Shown here: positions 35,429 to 44,312 of the stretch, one piece after another
How the letters are laid out: each line of letters starts with the position of its first letter
Position numbering within the stretch: the first letter of the stretch is position 1
Source of the DNA: Campylobacter sp.
GTDB lineage: Bacteria; Campylobacterota; Campylobacteria; Campylobacterales; Campylobacteraceae
Direction of reading: 5' to 3'
NCBI GenBank assembly: GCA_017469645.1
Contig: JAFUFY010000041.1
Span: forward strand, 1 to 47,060
DNA length: 47,060 nt
Position numbers and translations under genes: made by a program
The notes under the pieces: model-generated
The model's database searches: none
The model's input: the letters and a program-made list of their open reading frames with translations, nothing else
Told to the model about the DNA's origin: nothing

Positions 35429-38370
35429 TATTTTCCTTTTTTTGCTGATTTTGATCGCTCAAAAATGGCAGCTTTTAGGCTTCGTAAGCGAATTTTTACA
35501 GCTCCCAGATTTGTAACTTCATCGATTTTTAATTGCGTGTAAATTTTACCTTTTTTAGCGAGCATTTCTCTAATCTCATCGCTTGTAATCGCATCTATCC
35601 CACACCCAAAGCTTACAAGCTGAACAAGTTCAAGATTATCAAATTTGGCTACGAAATTTGCCGCATTATACATTCTAGCGTGATAAGTCCATTGATTTAA
35701 GCTTTTTGTTTGGACTTTTTCAAGCGGTAAGCAATCTTCGCTAAGCACGACAAAGCCGATTGAATTTAGATATTTATCGATTCCGTGGTTTATAAATTTA
35801 TCTATATGATACGGACGAGAAGCCAAAATAACGGCATTTTGGTTGTTTTCTATCACGCTTTTTAGCGTTTCTTCACCTTTGGCTTTAATAGCCATTTTAT
35901 AGCGTTCTAGCTCGTCTTTTCCGTGATAAGCAGCATTTTTAATCGCTTCAAGACTAAATTTAAAACCAAATTTTTCAAATTCTTTTTGTAAAACACCAGA
36001 AGCAAACTCAGAATCATTTAAATCAATATGTGGATAGATAAATTTAGTATCTTTTAAGGCTAATACATTTGCTTTTATGAGTTCTGGGTAATACGCTACC
36101 ACAGGGCAATTATAGCAGTTTTCGCTAATTTTTTCGTCCAAATTATAGCTCATACAAGGATAAAATATAAAATCAACTTCTTTTTTAAGCAGGTCATAAA
36201 TGTGTCCGTGCGTGATTTTAGCAGGATAACACACCGTATCAGAAGGAATTGACTGGCTTGATTGAAACAAAAGCTCTTTTCTAGGACGGCTTGAAAGCAC
36301 TACGCTAATGCCTAAATTTTCAAAAAATTTCGCCCAAAACGGAAGCATTTCATACATATTTAGGACAAACGGAATTCCGACTTTTAGCTGCCCTTTTTGT
36401 GGGAGTTTTTTATATGTTTTTAAAAGCTCGTTTTTAAACTCAAATAAATTTGGCAAATCGCTTTTTAGCTCACGCCCAGCCCCTCTTTCGCATTTATTTC
36501 CTACTATAAATTTACTTCCGTCATTGAAAATATTAATCGTTAATGCACATTTATTTGTGCAGAGTTTGCATGAACCAAATTCACTTTTATGTGTGAAATT
36601 TCCAAGCTCATTAGCAGGGATTAAATTTGAATGAGTTATGGCATTATTTTTAGCAAAAAGTGCGGCTCCGTAAGCTCCCATAATCTCGCTAATATCGAGC
36701 CTTATGACATTTTTATTAAGCTCTTTTTCAAAAGCTCTTAGCACGGCATCATTTAAAAAAGTGCCACCTTGAACCACGACATGTTCGCCCAAATCATCGG
36801 CACTTCTAGCTCTAATTACCTTATAAATAGCGTTTTTAATAACGCTTATTGCTAGACCCGCGCTTATATCTTCTACGCTCGCTCCGTCTCTTTGGGCTTG
36901 TTTTACAGATGAGTTCATAAAAACCGTGCAACGACTTCCTAATTTTGCTGGATTTTTTGCAAACAACGCCATTTTTGCAAATTCGCCAATCTCATATCCG
37001 AGCGAATTTGCAAACGACTGCAAAAACGACCCACAACCAGAGCTACACGCTTCATTTAATACGATAGAATCAATAGCTCCGTCTTTTATAGAAAAACATT
37101 TTATATCTTGACCGCCAATGTCGATGATAAAATCGACATCCCTATTAAAATGCTTTGCTGCGCTGTAATGTGCTATGGTTTCAACTATGCCATAATCAAA
37201 TTTAAAAGCCGCTTTTATAAGCTCTTCGCCGTATCCAGTTACGCCACTACCTTTTATTTTAATTCGCTCCCCACAAAGCGAATAAATTTTTTTAAGTTCC
37301 GGCAGTAAAATCGAAATCGGATCGCCTTTATTTGATGAATAAAATTTATACAACAGCTCGTTATTTTGCCCAATTAGTGCGATTTTAATCGTAGTTGAAC
37401 CACAATCTACGCCTAAATAAGCATTTCCGCTGTATGTCAAAATATCTGTTTTTTCCACACTTGCCTTAGCATGGCGAGCTAAAAACTCATTATATTCAAA
37501 TTCATCTTTGAATAGTGCAGGTTCCGAATTTGCAATCTCTTTATATGGTTCATTTTTTAGCAAATTTAAAATATCTTCTAAATTTTGCTCTTTTGCACTA
37601 TCTTTTGCATAAAGCGCACTGCCAAAAGCCACAAAATAAGGTGCTAGTTCCGGAAAATTTGAATTGCTTTCATCTAAATTTAACGCTTTTTTAAAGCTTT
37701 CTCTAAGTCCTTGTAAAAAATATAACGGACCACCTAAAAATAGGACATTTCCTTTAACTTCCCTACCTTGTGCAAGTCCGGAAATCGTCTGTTCGACGAC
37801 TGCATTAAAAATACTCGCACTTATATCTTCTTTACGAACGCCTTGATTTAAAAGCGGCTGAATATCACTTTTAGCAAAAACTCCACACCTTGAAGCAATC
37901 GGATAGATTTTTTCATAACCAAAACTTAGTTTATCGAGCATAGCTAGGCTAATATTTAGCAAATTTGCCATCTGATCGATAAATGCACCCGTTCCACCGG
38001 CACAAGAGCCGTTCATTCGCTCTTCTACGCCGCCTGTAAGAAATAAAATCTTAGCATCTTCTCCGCCAAGCTCGATAACGACATCAGTATTTGGAAATGC
38101 CTTTTTTACGCCAAGAGAAGTAGCAAAAACCTCTTGAACGAAGTCGATATTACAGCTTTTTGAAATACCAAGTCCTGCTGAGCCTGTGATAGCAACATAG
38201 AATTTAGAATTTGCAAATTTATCTTTTAAAAACGAAAGTGTTTGAGATACGGCAAATTTGGGCTTTGCAAAGTGGCGATCGTAGCTTTTGTGTATAATTT
38301 CGCACTCTTTATTTAGCAAAACTGTTTTAACAGTGGTAGAACCGACATCTATACCTAAAAAGTATTCCAT
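35428..38370 (-). CDS. Tandem BadF/BadG-type ATPase activase with C-terminal Fe-S domain
   Basis: The 980-aa protein contains two copies of the BcrAD/BadFG ATPase domain of the ASKHA fold. The first starts FLGIDVGSTTVK (residues 4-15) and has the cluster motif NGSCAGGTGAFIDQ. The second starts YLGVDCGSTTIK (about 315) and has NEACSSGCGSFLQ. Then come a Cys motif CKLCTNKCA and a DUF2229-like region with DTVCYPAKITHGH, FYPCMSY and ENCYNCPVVAYYP. Such activases use ATP to push electrons into a partner dehydratase or double-cubane reductase at low potential; the adjacent 404-aa protein is the likely partner. The ribosome site is CGGAG before the ATG. The physiological reaction is unknown. Confidence 0.85.
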   Translation of the reverse strand: MEYFLGIDVGSTTVKTVLLNKECEIIHKSYDRHFAKPKFAVSQTLSFLKDKFANSKFYVAITGSAGLGISKSCNIDFVQEVFATSLGVKKAFPNTDVVIELGGEDAKILFLTGGVEERMNGSCAGGTGAFIDQMANLLNISLAMLDKLSFGYEKIYPIASRCGVFAKSDIQPLLNQGVRKEDISASIFNAVVEQTISGLAQGREVKGNVLFLGGPLYFLQGLRESFKKALNLDESNSNFPELAPYFVAFGSALYAKDSAKEQNLEDILNLLKNEPYKEIANSEPALFKDEFEYNEFLARHAKASVEKTDILTYSGNAYLGVDCGSTTIKIALIGQNNELLYKFYSSNKGDPISILLPELKKIYSLCGERIKIKGSGVTGYGEELIKAAFKFDYGIVETIAHYSAAKHFNRDVDFIIDIGGQDIKCFSIKDGAIDSIVLNEACSSGCGSFLQSFANSLGYEIGEFAKMALFAKNPAKLGSRCTVFMNSSVKQAQRDGASVEDISAGLAISVIKNAIYKVIRARSADDLGEHVVVQGGTFLNDAVLRAFEKELNKNVIRLDISEIMGAYGAALFAKNNAITHSNLIPANELGNFTHKSEFGSCKLCTNKCALTINIFNDGSKFIVGNKCERGAGRELKSDLPNLFEFKNELLKTYKKLPQKGQLKVGIPFVLNMYEMLPFWAKFFENLGISVVLSSRPRKELLFQSSQSIPSDTVCYPAKITHGHIYDLLKKEVDFIFYPCMSYNLDEKISENCYNCPVVAYYPELIKANVLALKDTKFIYPHIDLNDSEFASGVLQKEFEKFGFKFSLEAIKNAAYHGKDELERYKMAIKAKGEETLKSVIENNQNAVILASRPYHIDKFINHGIDKYLNSIGFVVLSEDCLPLEKVQTKSLNQWTYHARMYNAANFVAKFDNLELVQLVSFGCGIDAITSDEIREMLAKKGKIYTQLKIDEVTNLGAVKIRLRSLKAAIFERSKSAKKGK

Positions 38371-38501
38371 TTTCTCCGCTTATATTAAAATTAGGAATAA
38401 TTTTATCTAAATTAAATTAAAAAATATTAAATCCTGTTCGAATTTTACCAAATTTATGAAAAATTTAGCTAAATTTGTTACAAATTTAAACATTTTTTTA
38501 G

Positions 38502-38789
38502 TTATTTTAATGCCTCTTTTACTTCATCATTTGCCATATCTATACTCCAAACAGGCTCCCAAACGAGATTTATCTCGCACTCTTTTATGCCATTTGTTTC
38601 AAGCGTAGCTCTTTTGACCCACGAAAGCAAAAAATCATGCAAAGGGCAAGACTTTGTTGAAAGTGTCATCGTAATAACTGCTTTTTTATCGACTACTTCC
38701 ACGCCATAAATGAGACCCAATGAAACCAAATCAAAGCCCATTTCAGGATCAACCACGCTTTTTAAATTTTCATAAATTTTATCTTTCAT
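38502..38789 (-). CDS. DUF59/MIP18-type metal-sulphur cluster assembly factor
   Basis: The 95-aa protein has the DUF59 hallmarks: VVDPEMGFDLVSLGLIYGVEV at the N-terminus and the conserved cysteine in LSTKSCPLHDFL. Relatives (SufT, PaaD, MIP18) help mature Fe-S proteins. Its ATG overlaps the stop of the upstream membrane-protein gene (ATGA), so the two are translated together. It ends the set that begins with the CPxP protein at 40451. An Fe-S maturation role is inferred from the family. Confidence 0.85.
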   Translation of the reverse strand: MKDKIYENLKSVVDPEMGFDLVSLGLIYGVEVVDKKAVITMTLSTKSCPLHDFLLSWVKRATLETNGIKECEINLVWEPVWSIDMANDEVKEALK

Positions 38790-40042
38790 AAATTTCCTTT
38801 AAATTTGATAAATTTTAAGATATTAAAAACATTGATTAAAAACAAAATTACGCTAATTTCAAGTGATAAAAATGCTAAATTTTTCCACCCAAAACAGCCA
38901 AAAATCACACCAAAAATGTTTAAAATAAGTGCCGTGTAAGCAAATTTTGCATTTACCATCTCAGTTAATAATGGCACTTTTATTTTTCCAGCAAACGGCG
39001 ATATATAGTGATACCAAACTAAAAATGCTAAAATTTTATAAGCATGAGCCACTATAAAAGGATAAAAAAATCCAAAACCAACTAAATTTAAAAAAATCTC
39101 AAAATCATAATCCCACAAAAGTGCGAATTTCACGCAGTATCCGCACACTAAAATCAAACAAAAAATCGCCCAAAAAATATTTAAATTCCAATAATCATAA
39201 GCTTTTCTAGCCCTTTTAAAAAGTATGTAAAGAGCCTGAAAACAAAAGCAAAGCACGGCTAAAAGTGCAAAAATAGCATGAAAATTTATAAAAATTCCGC
39301 CAAGTATATAAAAACCTACGCCAAATTTGGCTACGATAAATTTGAGATTATGTGAGAGTGAAAACATCGGAAGCAAAACGCAAGAACTTGCCAGTATCAC
39401 AAAATATAACACCCCAAGTGCAAAATAAATGTGATATATAAAAAGCAAATCGAAGTCTAAATTTAATGAAACGCCGCTTAAAATCAGCGTTAAAAAAAGT
39501 CCGCAAAGTATCGTAAAAGCTAGAAAAATTCCTGCTAATAAAAGCGTAAATTTAGTAAAATTAAAACCCTTTACGCCTTTAAAACTTAGCAAAAATCCCA
39601 CGCAAAAATAAAACAAACTTAAAAATAAAATTCCGCCAAAAAGCCAAATAAGATCAAAATTTGGAATAAATTTAATCAAATTTAGCCCTATTTTCAAACT
39701 CCAATCTACAATTTTTGAAAACTCCAAATCCGCACCAAAAAACGACAAGCAAAACAGCAAAAGAGCAATATTGAAAATAATTTGATTTAAAACGGCAAAT
39801 TTAATAATACCAAATTTACTCTCTAAAACAACGCTTGTGAGCTGATAAAGTGAGCCGATGATGATATTTAGCACAAATCCAAGCAAGAAAAAATGCACCA
39901 CGCCGATACTATTTGGCGAGAAAATAAAAATATCGCTAAAATAGCTTTGCCACAAAATTAGCGGAGCAAAAAACAAAAACAAAAAGCCGAAAATAAAATA
40001 ACCGCAAACTATCTTAAATGGCGGAGCGAACGAATTTAGCAT
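38786..40042 (-). CDS. Multi-spanning membrane protein with conserved histidines, NnrS or haem-copper-like
   Basis: The 418-aa protein has 11-12 membrane helices. Several histidines lie in or near helices: GVVHFFLLGFVLNIIIGSLYQ, YHIYFALGVLYFVILASS, NFHAIFALLA, and FIVAHAYKILAFLVWYHYISP. The pattern recalls NnrS or subunit I of haem-copper oxidases/NO reductases, which bind haem through such residues, but I see no decisive motif. It lies between the CPxP protein and the DUF59 protein. A role in nitrogen-oxide or oxygen chemistry is an inference from this context. Confidence 0.6.
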   Translation of the reverse strand: MLNSFAPPFKIVCGYFIFGFLFLFFAPLILWQSYFSDIFIFSPNSIGVVHFFLLGFVLNIIIGSLYQLTSVVLESKFGIIKFAVLNQIIFNIALLLFCLSFFGADLEFSKIVDWSLKIGLNLIKFIPNFDLIWLFGGILFLSLFYFCVGFLLSFKGVKGFNFTKFTLLLAGIFLAFTILCGLFLTLILSGVSLNLDFDLLFIYHIYFALGVLYFVILASSCVLLPMFSLSHNLKFIVAKFGVGFYILGGIFINFHAIFALLAVLCFCFQALYILFKRARKAYDYWNLNIFWAIFCLILVCGYCVKFALLWDYDFEIFLNLVGFGFFYPFIVAHAYKILAFLVWYHYISPFAGKIKVPLLTEMVNAKFAYTALILNIFGVIFGCFGWKNLAFLSLEISVILFLINVFNILKFIKFKGNL

Positions 40043-40062
40043 TTTTTATCTTTTTAATTTGA

Positions 40063-40098
40063 AAAATTTAGTTGAATTTGTAAATTCAACTAAATTTT
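40063..40098 (-). terminator. Perfect 17-bp hairpin between the CPxP gene and the membrane-protein gene
   Basis: Arms AAAATTTAGTTGAATTT (40063-40079) and its exact complement (40082-40098) are separated by two bases. Read on the minus strand the right arm runs into TTTTTC. It lies nine bases after the CPxP gene stop and before the next gene, so it could act as an attenuator that lowers expression of the downstream pair. Confidence 0.5.
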
Positions 40099-40106
40099 AG
40101 AGCGTT

Positions 40107-40451
40107 TTATCCGTGGCAAGTTACATTTGTATCGTAGTTTTGGGCTTGTTCGCCTTTTTTTAGACTAAAAACTACTTTTACATTGCCGTCATCTAAATCT
40201 GCGCTTTCCACATCAAATTTATCTTCAATTTTTGGGATTAGCCCTTTTGGAAAATGCATATTTATCATCACGACTTTTGTATTTTCATCTTTTACCAAAT
40301 TTAAAGCAGCAAGAGCATTTATCATAGGCTCAGGACAACCTGTTTTGCTAGTGTCAAATCCGATGAAATTCACGCTATTTTCGCTAGTTTTAAAAAACGG
40401 CACAGTGGCATTTTGGGCATTAAATTCTTCCCAATTTTTAAAGTAATTCAT
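40107..40451 (-). CDS. Small CPxP-motif protein, TusA/SirA-like
   Basis: The 114-aa soluble protein has the motif GFDTSKTGCPEPMINALAAL, with Cys at about residue 39; this CPxP motif marks the TusA/SirA/YeeD family, where the Cys carries sulphur. The rest is longer than TusA (about 80 aa), and a second Cys sits at the extreme C-terminus (TCHG). AAAGGA stands six bases before the ATG. It is the first gene after an FNR/CRP-like site and a TATAAT box, so it should respond to that regulator. Sulphur transfer is inferred from the motif only. Confidence 0.65.
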   Translation of the reverse strand: MNYFKNWEEFNAQNATVPFFKTSENSVNFIGFDTSKTGCPEPMINALAALNLVKDENTKVVMINMHFPKGLIPKIEDKFDVESADLDDGNVKVVFSLKKGEQAQNYDTNVTCHG

Positions 40452-40478
40452 ATTTTTCCTTTATGTTAAATTTTAAAA

Positions 40479-40484
40479 ATTATA
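40479..40484 (-). promoter_or_regulatory. -10 box of the CPxP gene
   Basis: Minus-strand TATAAT, giving a start near 40472 and a leader of about 21 bases containing the AAAGGA ribosome site. Confidence 0.65.
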
Positions 40485-40506
40485 ATTAATACAAAAGTGA
40501 ATTTCA

Positions 40507-40520
40507 TTGACATAAATCAA
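40507..40520 (-). promoter_or_regulatory. FNR/CRP-family-like site centred at -41.5
   Basis: The minus strand reads TTGATTTATGTCAA, one base from the FNR/NNR consensus TTGAT-N4-ATCAA. Twenty-two bases separate it from the TATAAT box, which places its centre at -41.5 from the predicted start, the class II activator position. The site lies between the end of the WYL-type regulator gene and the CPxP gene. Confidence 0.6.
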
Positions 40521-40524
40521 GATT

Positions 40525-41484
40525 TTATAAATTTAATCTATCTAAATTTTTAGCAAATTTTAGATAATCCATAATCAATTTATCAAATTTATCTCTTGTT
40601 GATTTTGGCGAAAGTATTACAAAATCAGGAAACCAACGCCTTGTTAAGGGCATTAACATATCATCGCTACTTATGGTAAATTCAACCACTCGCCATGAAT
40701 TTGGCAAAATTTCATCGGTTATTTTTTGCGATGTGAAAAAAGTTTTTTTCTCAAAAAATTTCAAAATTTCAGGCGAAATCGCCACTCGTACTAAAAACGG
40801 CTCTGCTTTATATCCATCGAAAAAAGTTTCTAAATTCTGAATAAAATTTTCTGTGTATTTATCAACATAAAAAGTTTGCTTTAAAAGCCTTATTTTGTCT
40901 ATAAAATTTACACGCAAAATCTCAAATCCGCCGTTTTTATCGCATTCTCTAAGTGTTGCAACAGACCAATTACCTTTTGAATAAATAAGTTTTAAAATTT
41001 TTATATTATTTAATTTTTCATTGTTGTATTCTAAATTTACATATTTTTTAAATTTTATTGCTTGTTGAAGTTTGGCAAAAATATCCAAATTCGGAGTTTT
41101 TTCGTGTGGCGAACCTTTTATCAAAAAAATTTCGCTCAGCTCTTTTTCGAGTTTTTCATCAACTTTTTTGTGTGCAGAAGGCAAAAATTTACTAAAACCC
41201 GGATTTATAATATGAAGCAAATCGATAAGTTTTTCGCTTTCGTTTTGATATTTATTTGGATTAGTAAAAGTTTTGAAAAATTCGATATTTTTGCAAATAT
41301 AAGTTCCTTTTGCAAGTCTTGCGATAAATTCTTCGCCAAAAATTTCTCGCAAATCTTTTACATATCGTCTAGCCGTGCGTGTTGAAATACCGGTTTGCAA
41401 GGCATAATCTTCGATAACAATTTCTTTTCCGCTTACAAATTCTTTTAGCAACTCTAAAATTTCAAAAACTTTTTTATTTGCCAT
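40525..41484 (-). CDS. WYL-type helix-turn-helix transcriptional regulator
   Basis: The 319-aa protein has an N-terminal winged helix (about 1-70, ALQTGISTRTARRYVKDLREIFGEEF) and a C-terminal region resembling WYL regulators (about 130-315), which sense ligands through a beta-barrel domain. The WYL triplet itself is not clear; KGNWSVATLRECDKNGG takes its place. The gene is directly upstream of the CPxP operon on the same strand and may regulate it or be unrelated. Its own promoter has little room: the terminator of the upstream gene lies 25 bases before its ATG. Confidence 0.7.
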   Translation of the reverse strand: MANKKVFEILELLKEFVSGKEIVIEDYALQTGISTRTARRYVKDLREIFGEEFIARLAKGTYICKNIEFFKTFTNPNKYQNESEKLIDLLHIINPGFSKFLPSAHKKVDEKLEKELSEIFLIKGSPHEKTPNLDIFAKLQQAIKFKKYVNLEYNNEKLNNIKILKLIYSKGNWSVATLRECDKNGGFEILRVNFIDKIRLLKQTFYVDKYTENFIQNLETFFDGYKAEPFLVRVAISPEILKFFEKKTFFTSQKITDEILPNSWRVVEFTISSDDMLMPLTRRWFPDFVILSPKSTRDKFDKLIMDYLKFAKNLDRLNL

Positions 41485-41508
41485 GAAAAATCCAAATTTT
41501 AAAATTAA

Positions 41509-41534
41509 AAAAGAGCGGATAAAACCGCTCTTTT
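41509..41534 (-). terminator. Rho-independent terminator of the DASS carrier gene
   Basis: A perfect 10-bp stem, AAAAGAGCGG with CCGCTCTTTT around a six-base loop, begins four bases after the carrier stop codon. On the minus strand it is followed by a run of T. Confidence 0.85.
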
Positions 41535-41537
41535 ATT

Positions 41538-42938
41538 TTACCATAAACCTAGAACTTTCCACCAAATTCCGCCTATTATCGTCCAAATAAATAAATTTAT
41601 CAGCGTTGTGATAAAACCTAGCCTCCACCACTCGTTTTGTGTGTTATAACCTGCACCAAAGATAATCGGTCCGGGTGCGCCGCCGTAGTGAGTAATCGGC
41701 ATCATGAGATTGCTTGCATAAGCAAATACAAGTGCCACAAACACAGCAGGAGCTCCCGCTGCGATAGCAACTGCACCAAAAGCCGCATACATCGCAGTAA
41801 TGTGTGCGGTTAAACTAGCAAATAAATAGTGCGAATAAACATAGATTAAAAGCAAAATTCCCATTATCAAAATCCAGTTTATATCGCCCATACCGCCTGC
41901 GACTGTGTCTGAAAACCACTTGATAAAGCCAAGTTTATTTAAACCACCTGCAAGTGCAATTAGCGCACCCATCCACATTAGCGTATCCCATGCGCCTTTT
42001 TCGCCAATGACATCGTTCCACTCTAAAATTTTTAGAGCAACCATAACACAAACCGCTATCATACCGACATTGGTCGCATTTATGCCTGTTAGGGTGCCGG
42101 TTGCCCATAAAAGCAATGAGCCGATAAAAACGCCTAGCATACATTTTTCACTTTTTTGCATAGGTCCGATTTTTGCAAGTTCGGCTTTTGCGATTTCCTT
42201 GCCTTGTGGAAATGCCTTTATTTCGGGCGGATAAATTTTATAAAGCACAAAGGGGATTATTATAAGCGAACAAATCGCAGGAACAATCGCACCAAGCGCC
42301 CACAATGTCCAGCTAATCTCAACTCCAAACGAGCTTAATGCCAAACTCGCAATCAGCGGGTTTCCTGCCATAGAAGTTAAAAACATACCATTTGTAATGG
42401 TATTTCCTTGCCAAAGCGTTTGCATAAAATATGCTCCCGCCTTTTTTCTACTTCCATCAGGCTCAGAACCTAACGCCTTAGCTAATGAATTTACGATAGG
42501 GAATAAAATTCCACCAGCCCTAGCACCACTACTTGGCATAGCAGGGCTGATAACCGCATCACTTATGACGATGGAGTAACCTAGCTTTAAGGTGCTATCT
42601 CCCAAAAGCGAGATGATTTTATACGCAATGCGCCTACCAAGCCCTGTTTTGATAAATCCGCGCGCTATCATATACGCGCTTACGATCAACCAAATAGTCG
42701 AATTCCCGAAACCAGCTAATGCTTCTGCTGGTTTCATCGTTTTAGTTAAAATCGTAATCGTAACACCGATAAAGGCAACCGCTCCTATTGGAAGTGGTTG
42801 TAAGATAAGACCTAAAATTGTGGCAAAAACTATGGCAAAAAGATGCCATGCTTGATCGCTCACAGCCTCAGGATGCGGACAAAACCATATAAGTATTCCG
42901 ATAACAATGACTAGAATTCCTTTTGTAAGCTTATTCAT
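41538..42938 (-). CDS. DASS-family anion (dicarboxylate-type) carrier
   Basis: The 466-aa protein has 11-12 membrane helices and belongs to the divalent anion:sodium symporter family of the CitT/2-oxoglutarate-malate translocator type. Family blocks include GFGNSTIWLIVSAYMIARGFIKTGLGRRIAY, SGARAGGILFPI, and ASNLMMPITHYGGAPGPIIFGAGY near the C-terminus. AAGGA stands before the ATG, 18 bases after the purB stop. PurB releases fumarate, so C4-dicarboxylate transport would fit, but the substrate cannot be read from sequence. Confidence 0.85.
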   Translation of the reverse strand: MNKLTKGILVIVIGILIWFCPHPEAVSDQAWHLFAIVFATILGLILQPLPIGAVAFIGVTITILTKTMKPAEALAGFGNSTIWLIVSAYMIARGFIKTGLGRRIAYKIISLLGDSTLKLGYSIVISDAVISPAMPSSGARAGGILFPIVNSLAKALGSEPDGSRKKAGAYFMQTLWQGNTITNGMFLTSMAGNPLIASLALSSFGVEISWTLWALGAIVPAICSLIIIPFVLYKIYPPEIKAFPQGKEIAKAELAKIGPMQKSEKCMLGVFIGSLLLWATGTLTGINATNVGMIAVCVMVALKILEWNDVIGEKGAWDTLMWMGALIALAGGLNKLGFIKWFSDTVAGGMGDINWILIMGILLLIYVYSHYLFASLTAHITAMYAAFGAVAIAAGAPAVFVALVFAYASNLMMPITHYGGAPGPIIFGAGYNTQNEWWRLGFITTLINLFIWTIIGGIWWKVLGLW

Positions 42939-42956
42939 AGCTTATCCTTTTTAAAT

Positions 42957-44312
42957 TTATCCGAAGTATTTTTTACTATCTTCGATAACTCTATCTACAA
43001 AAGTAGCACTTAGCCCAATATATTTTTCAGGTTGCATAATTTCTTCCAAATCTGCCCTTGTAAAATACTTTCTAACTTCTTCTCTCTCCAACAAATCATC
43101 AATCACAGGTTTGCCGTCTGTGAAGGCTTTCATACAAACTTCATAAACGATTTCGTGTGCAGTTAAACGACCAAGCTTTTCGCCTAGGTGTAGCATTACG
43201 GCTTCGCTTAGCATTGCGCCTTTTAGTGCGTTTAGGTTGCGTTTCATATTTTGTGGATAAACAAGTAAATTTTCTAAAATATCGTTGATTTTTTCAAGCG
43301 CACCTGCGATTAAAATTGAACTTTTTGGGATAGCGTCCCATTCGACTGCCTCGCAACCCCAGTCGCGCTCGTTTTCGCACTCCATAGCCTCTACCATTAA
43401 AGGTGCTTGTGCGCGGACAATTTTAGTTAGAGCGATTACGCCCTCGCAAACTTGTGGATTTCGTTTATGTGGCATAGTAGAGCTTCCTACTTTTCCCATG
43501 AAAAACGGCTCTTCAACCTCGCAAATTTCAGTTCTTTGAAGACTTAAAATTTCTCTTGCGATGCGTCCGATTGTCCCTGCGATTATCGCTAGCGTAGATA
43601 CATACTCAGCCATATGATCTCTGCTTGGATGCCATGAAATAACAGGAATATTTAAGCCTAAATCTTCCATCATAAGCTTTTGCATTTCTAAGCCTTTGCC
43701 CTCTTGGCTTGCCATAGTGCCGACTGCACCGCTTAATTGACCGACTAAAACTCTTGGAGTAATCTCTTTTAATCTATCAAGGCTTCTGCGAATTTCTTGC
43801 GCCCACATTGCAGTTTTAAAACCAAATGTAATAGGCAAGGCATGGATTACATGTGTGCGTCCAGCCATAACTGTGTTTTTGTGCTCGGCTGAAATTCTCA
43901 ATGCTTCTTTGTAAGTTTTTTCTAAAAGTTTTTTGATGAGCGGCAAAGCTTCTTTGATTTGCAAAACCATACCGTTATCCATAATATCTTGGCTTGTCGC
44001 ACCCCAATGCACGAATTCGCCACTATCATCGTCGAAGACTTTTTTAAATTCTTTTAGCAAAGGAACGATTGTGATAGAGCTTTTGTAGTTTTCACCTATC
44101 GCGTCTAAATCTAAAAGCTCGGCTTTGGCAAATTTTGTGATTTGCTCGGCGCGTCTTGGCTCGATAATGCCTAGTTTTGCTTGCGCTCTTGCAAGAGCAG
44201 CTTCGGTATCGAGCCACTTTTGCGCTTTGTTTTCGTCGCTGAAAATCTTTCTCATCTCTTCGCTGACGAACATAACTCTAAAAACTCTACTATCTACTAC
44301 ACCTGATGCCAT
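42957..44312 (-). CDS. purB: Adenylosuccinate lyase
   Basis: PurB cleaves SAICAR and adenylosuccinate, releasing fumarate, in purine synthesis. The 451-aa protein carries the fumarase/aspartase signature GSSTMPHKRNP, the VHWGATSQDIMD motif and the GRTHVIHALPITFG motif with the catalytic His. AAGGAG lies seven bases before the ATG. The carrier gene follows by 18 bases. Confidence 0.95.
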   Translation of the reverse strand: MASGVVDSRVFRVMFVSEEMRKIFSDENKAQKWLDTEAALARAQAKLGIIEPRRAEQITKFAKAELLDLDAIGENYKSSITIVPLLKEFKKVFDDDSGEFVHWGATSQDIMDNGMVLQIKEALPLIKKLLEKTYKEALRISAEHKNTVMAGRTHVIHALPITFGFKTAMWAQEIRRSLDRLKEITPRVLVGQLSGAVGTMASQEGKGLEMQKLMMEDLGLNIPVISWHPSRDHMAEYVSTLAIIAGTIGRIAREILSLQRTEICEVEEPFFMGKVGSSTMPHKRNPQVCEGVIALTKIVRAQAPLMVEAMECENERDWGCEAVEWDAIPKSSILIAGALEKINDILENLLVYPQNMKRNLNALKGAMLSEAVMLHLGEKLGRLTAHEIVYEVCMKAFTDGKPVIDDLLEREEVRKYFTRADLEEIMQPEKYIGLSATFVDRVIEDSKKYFG

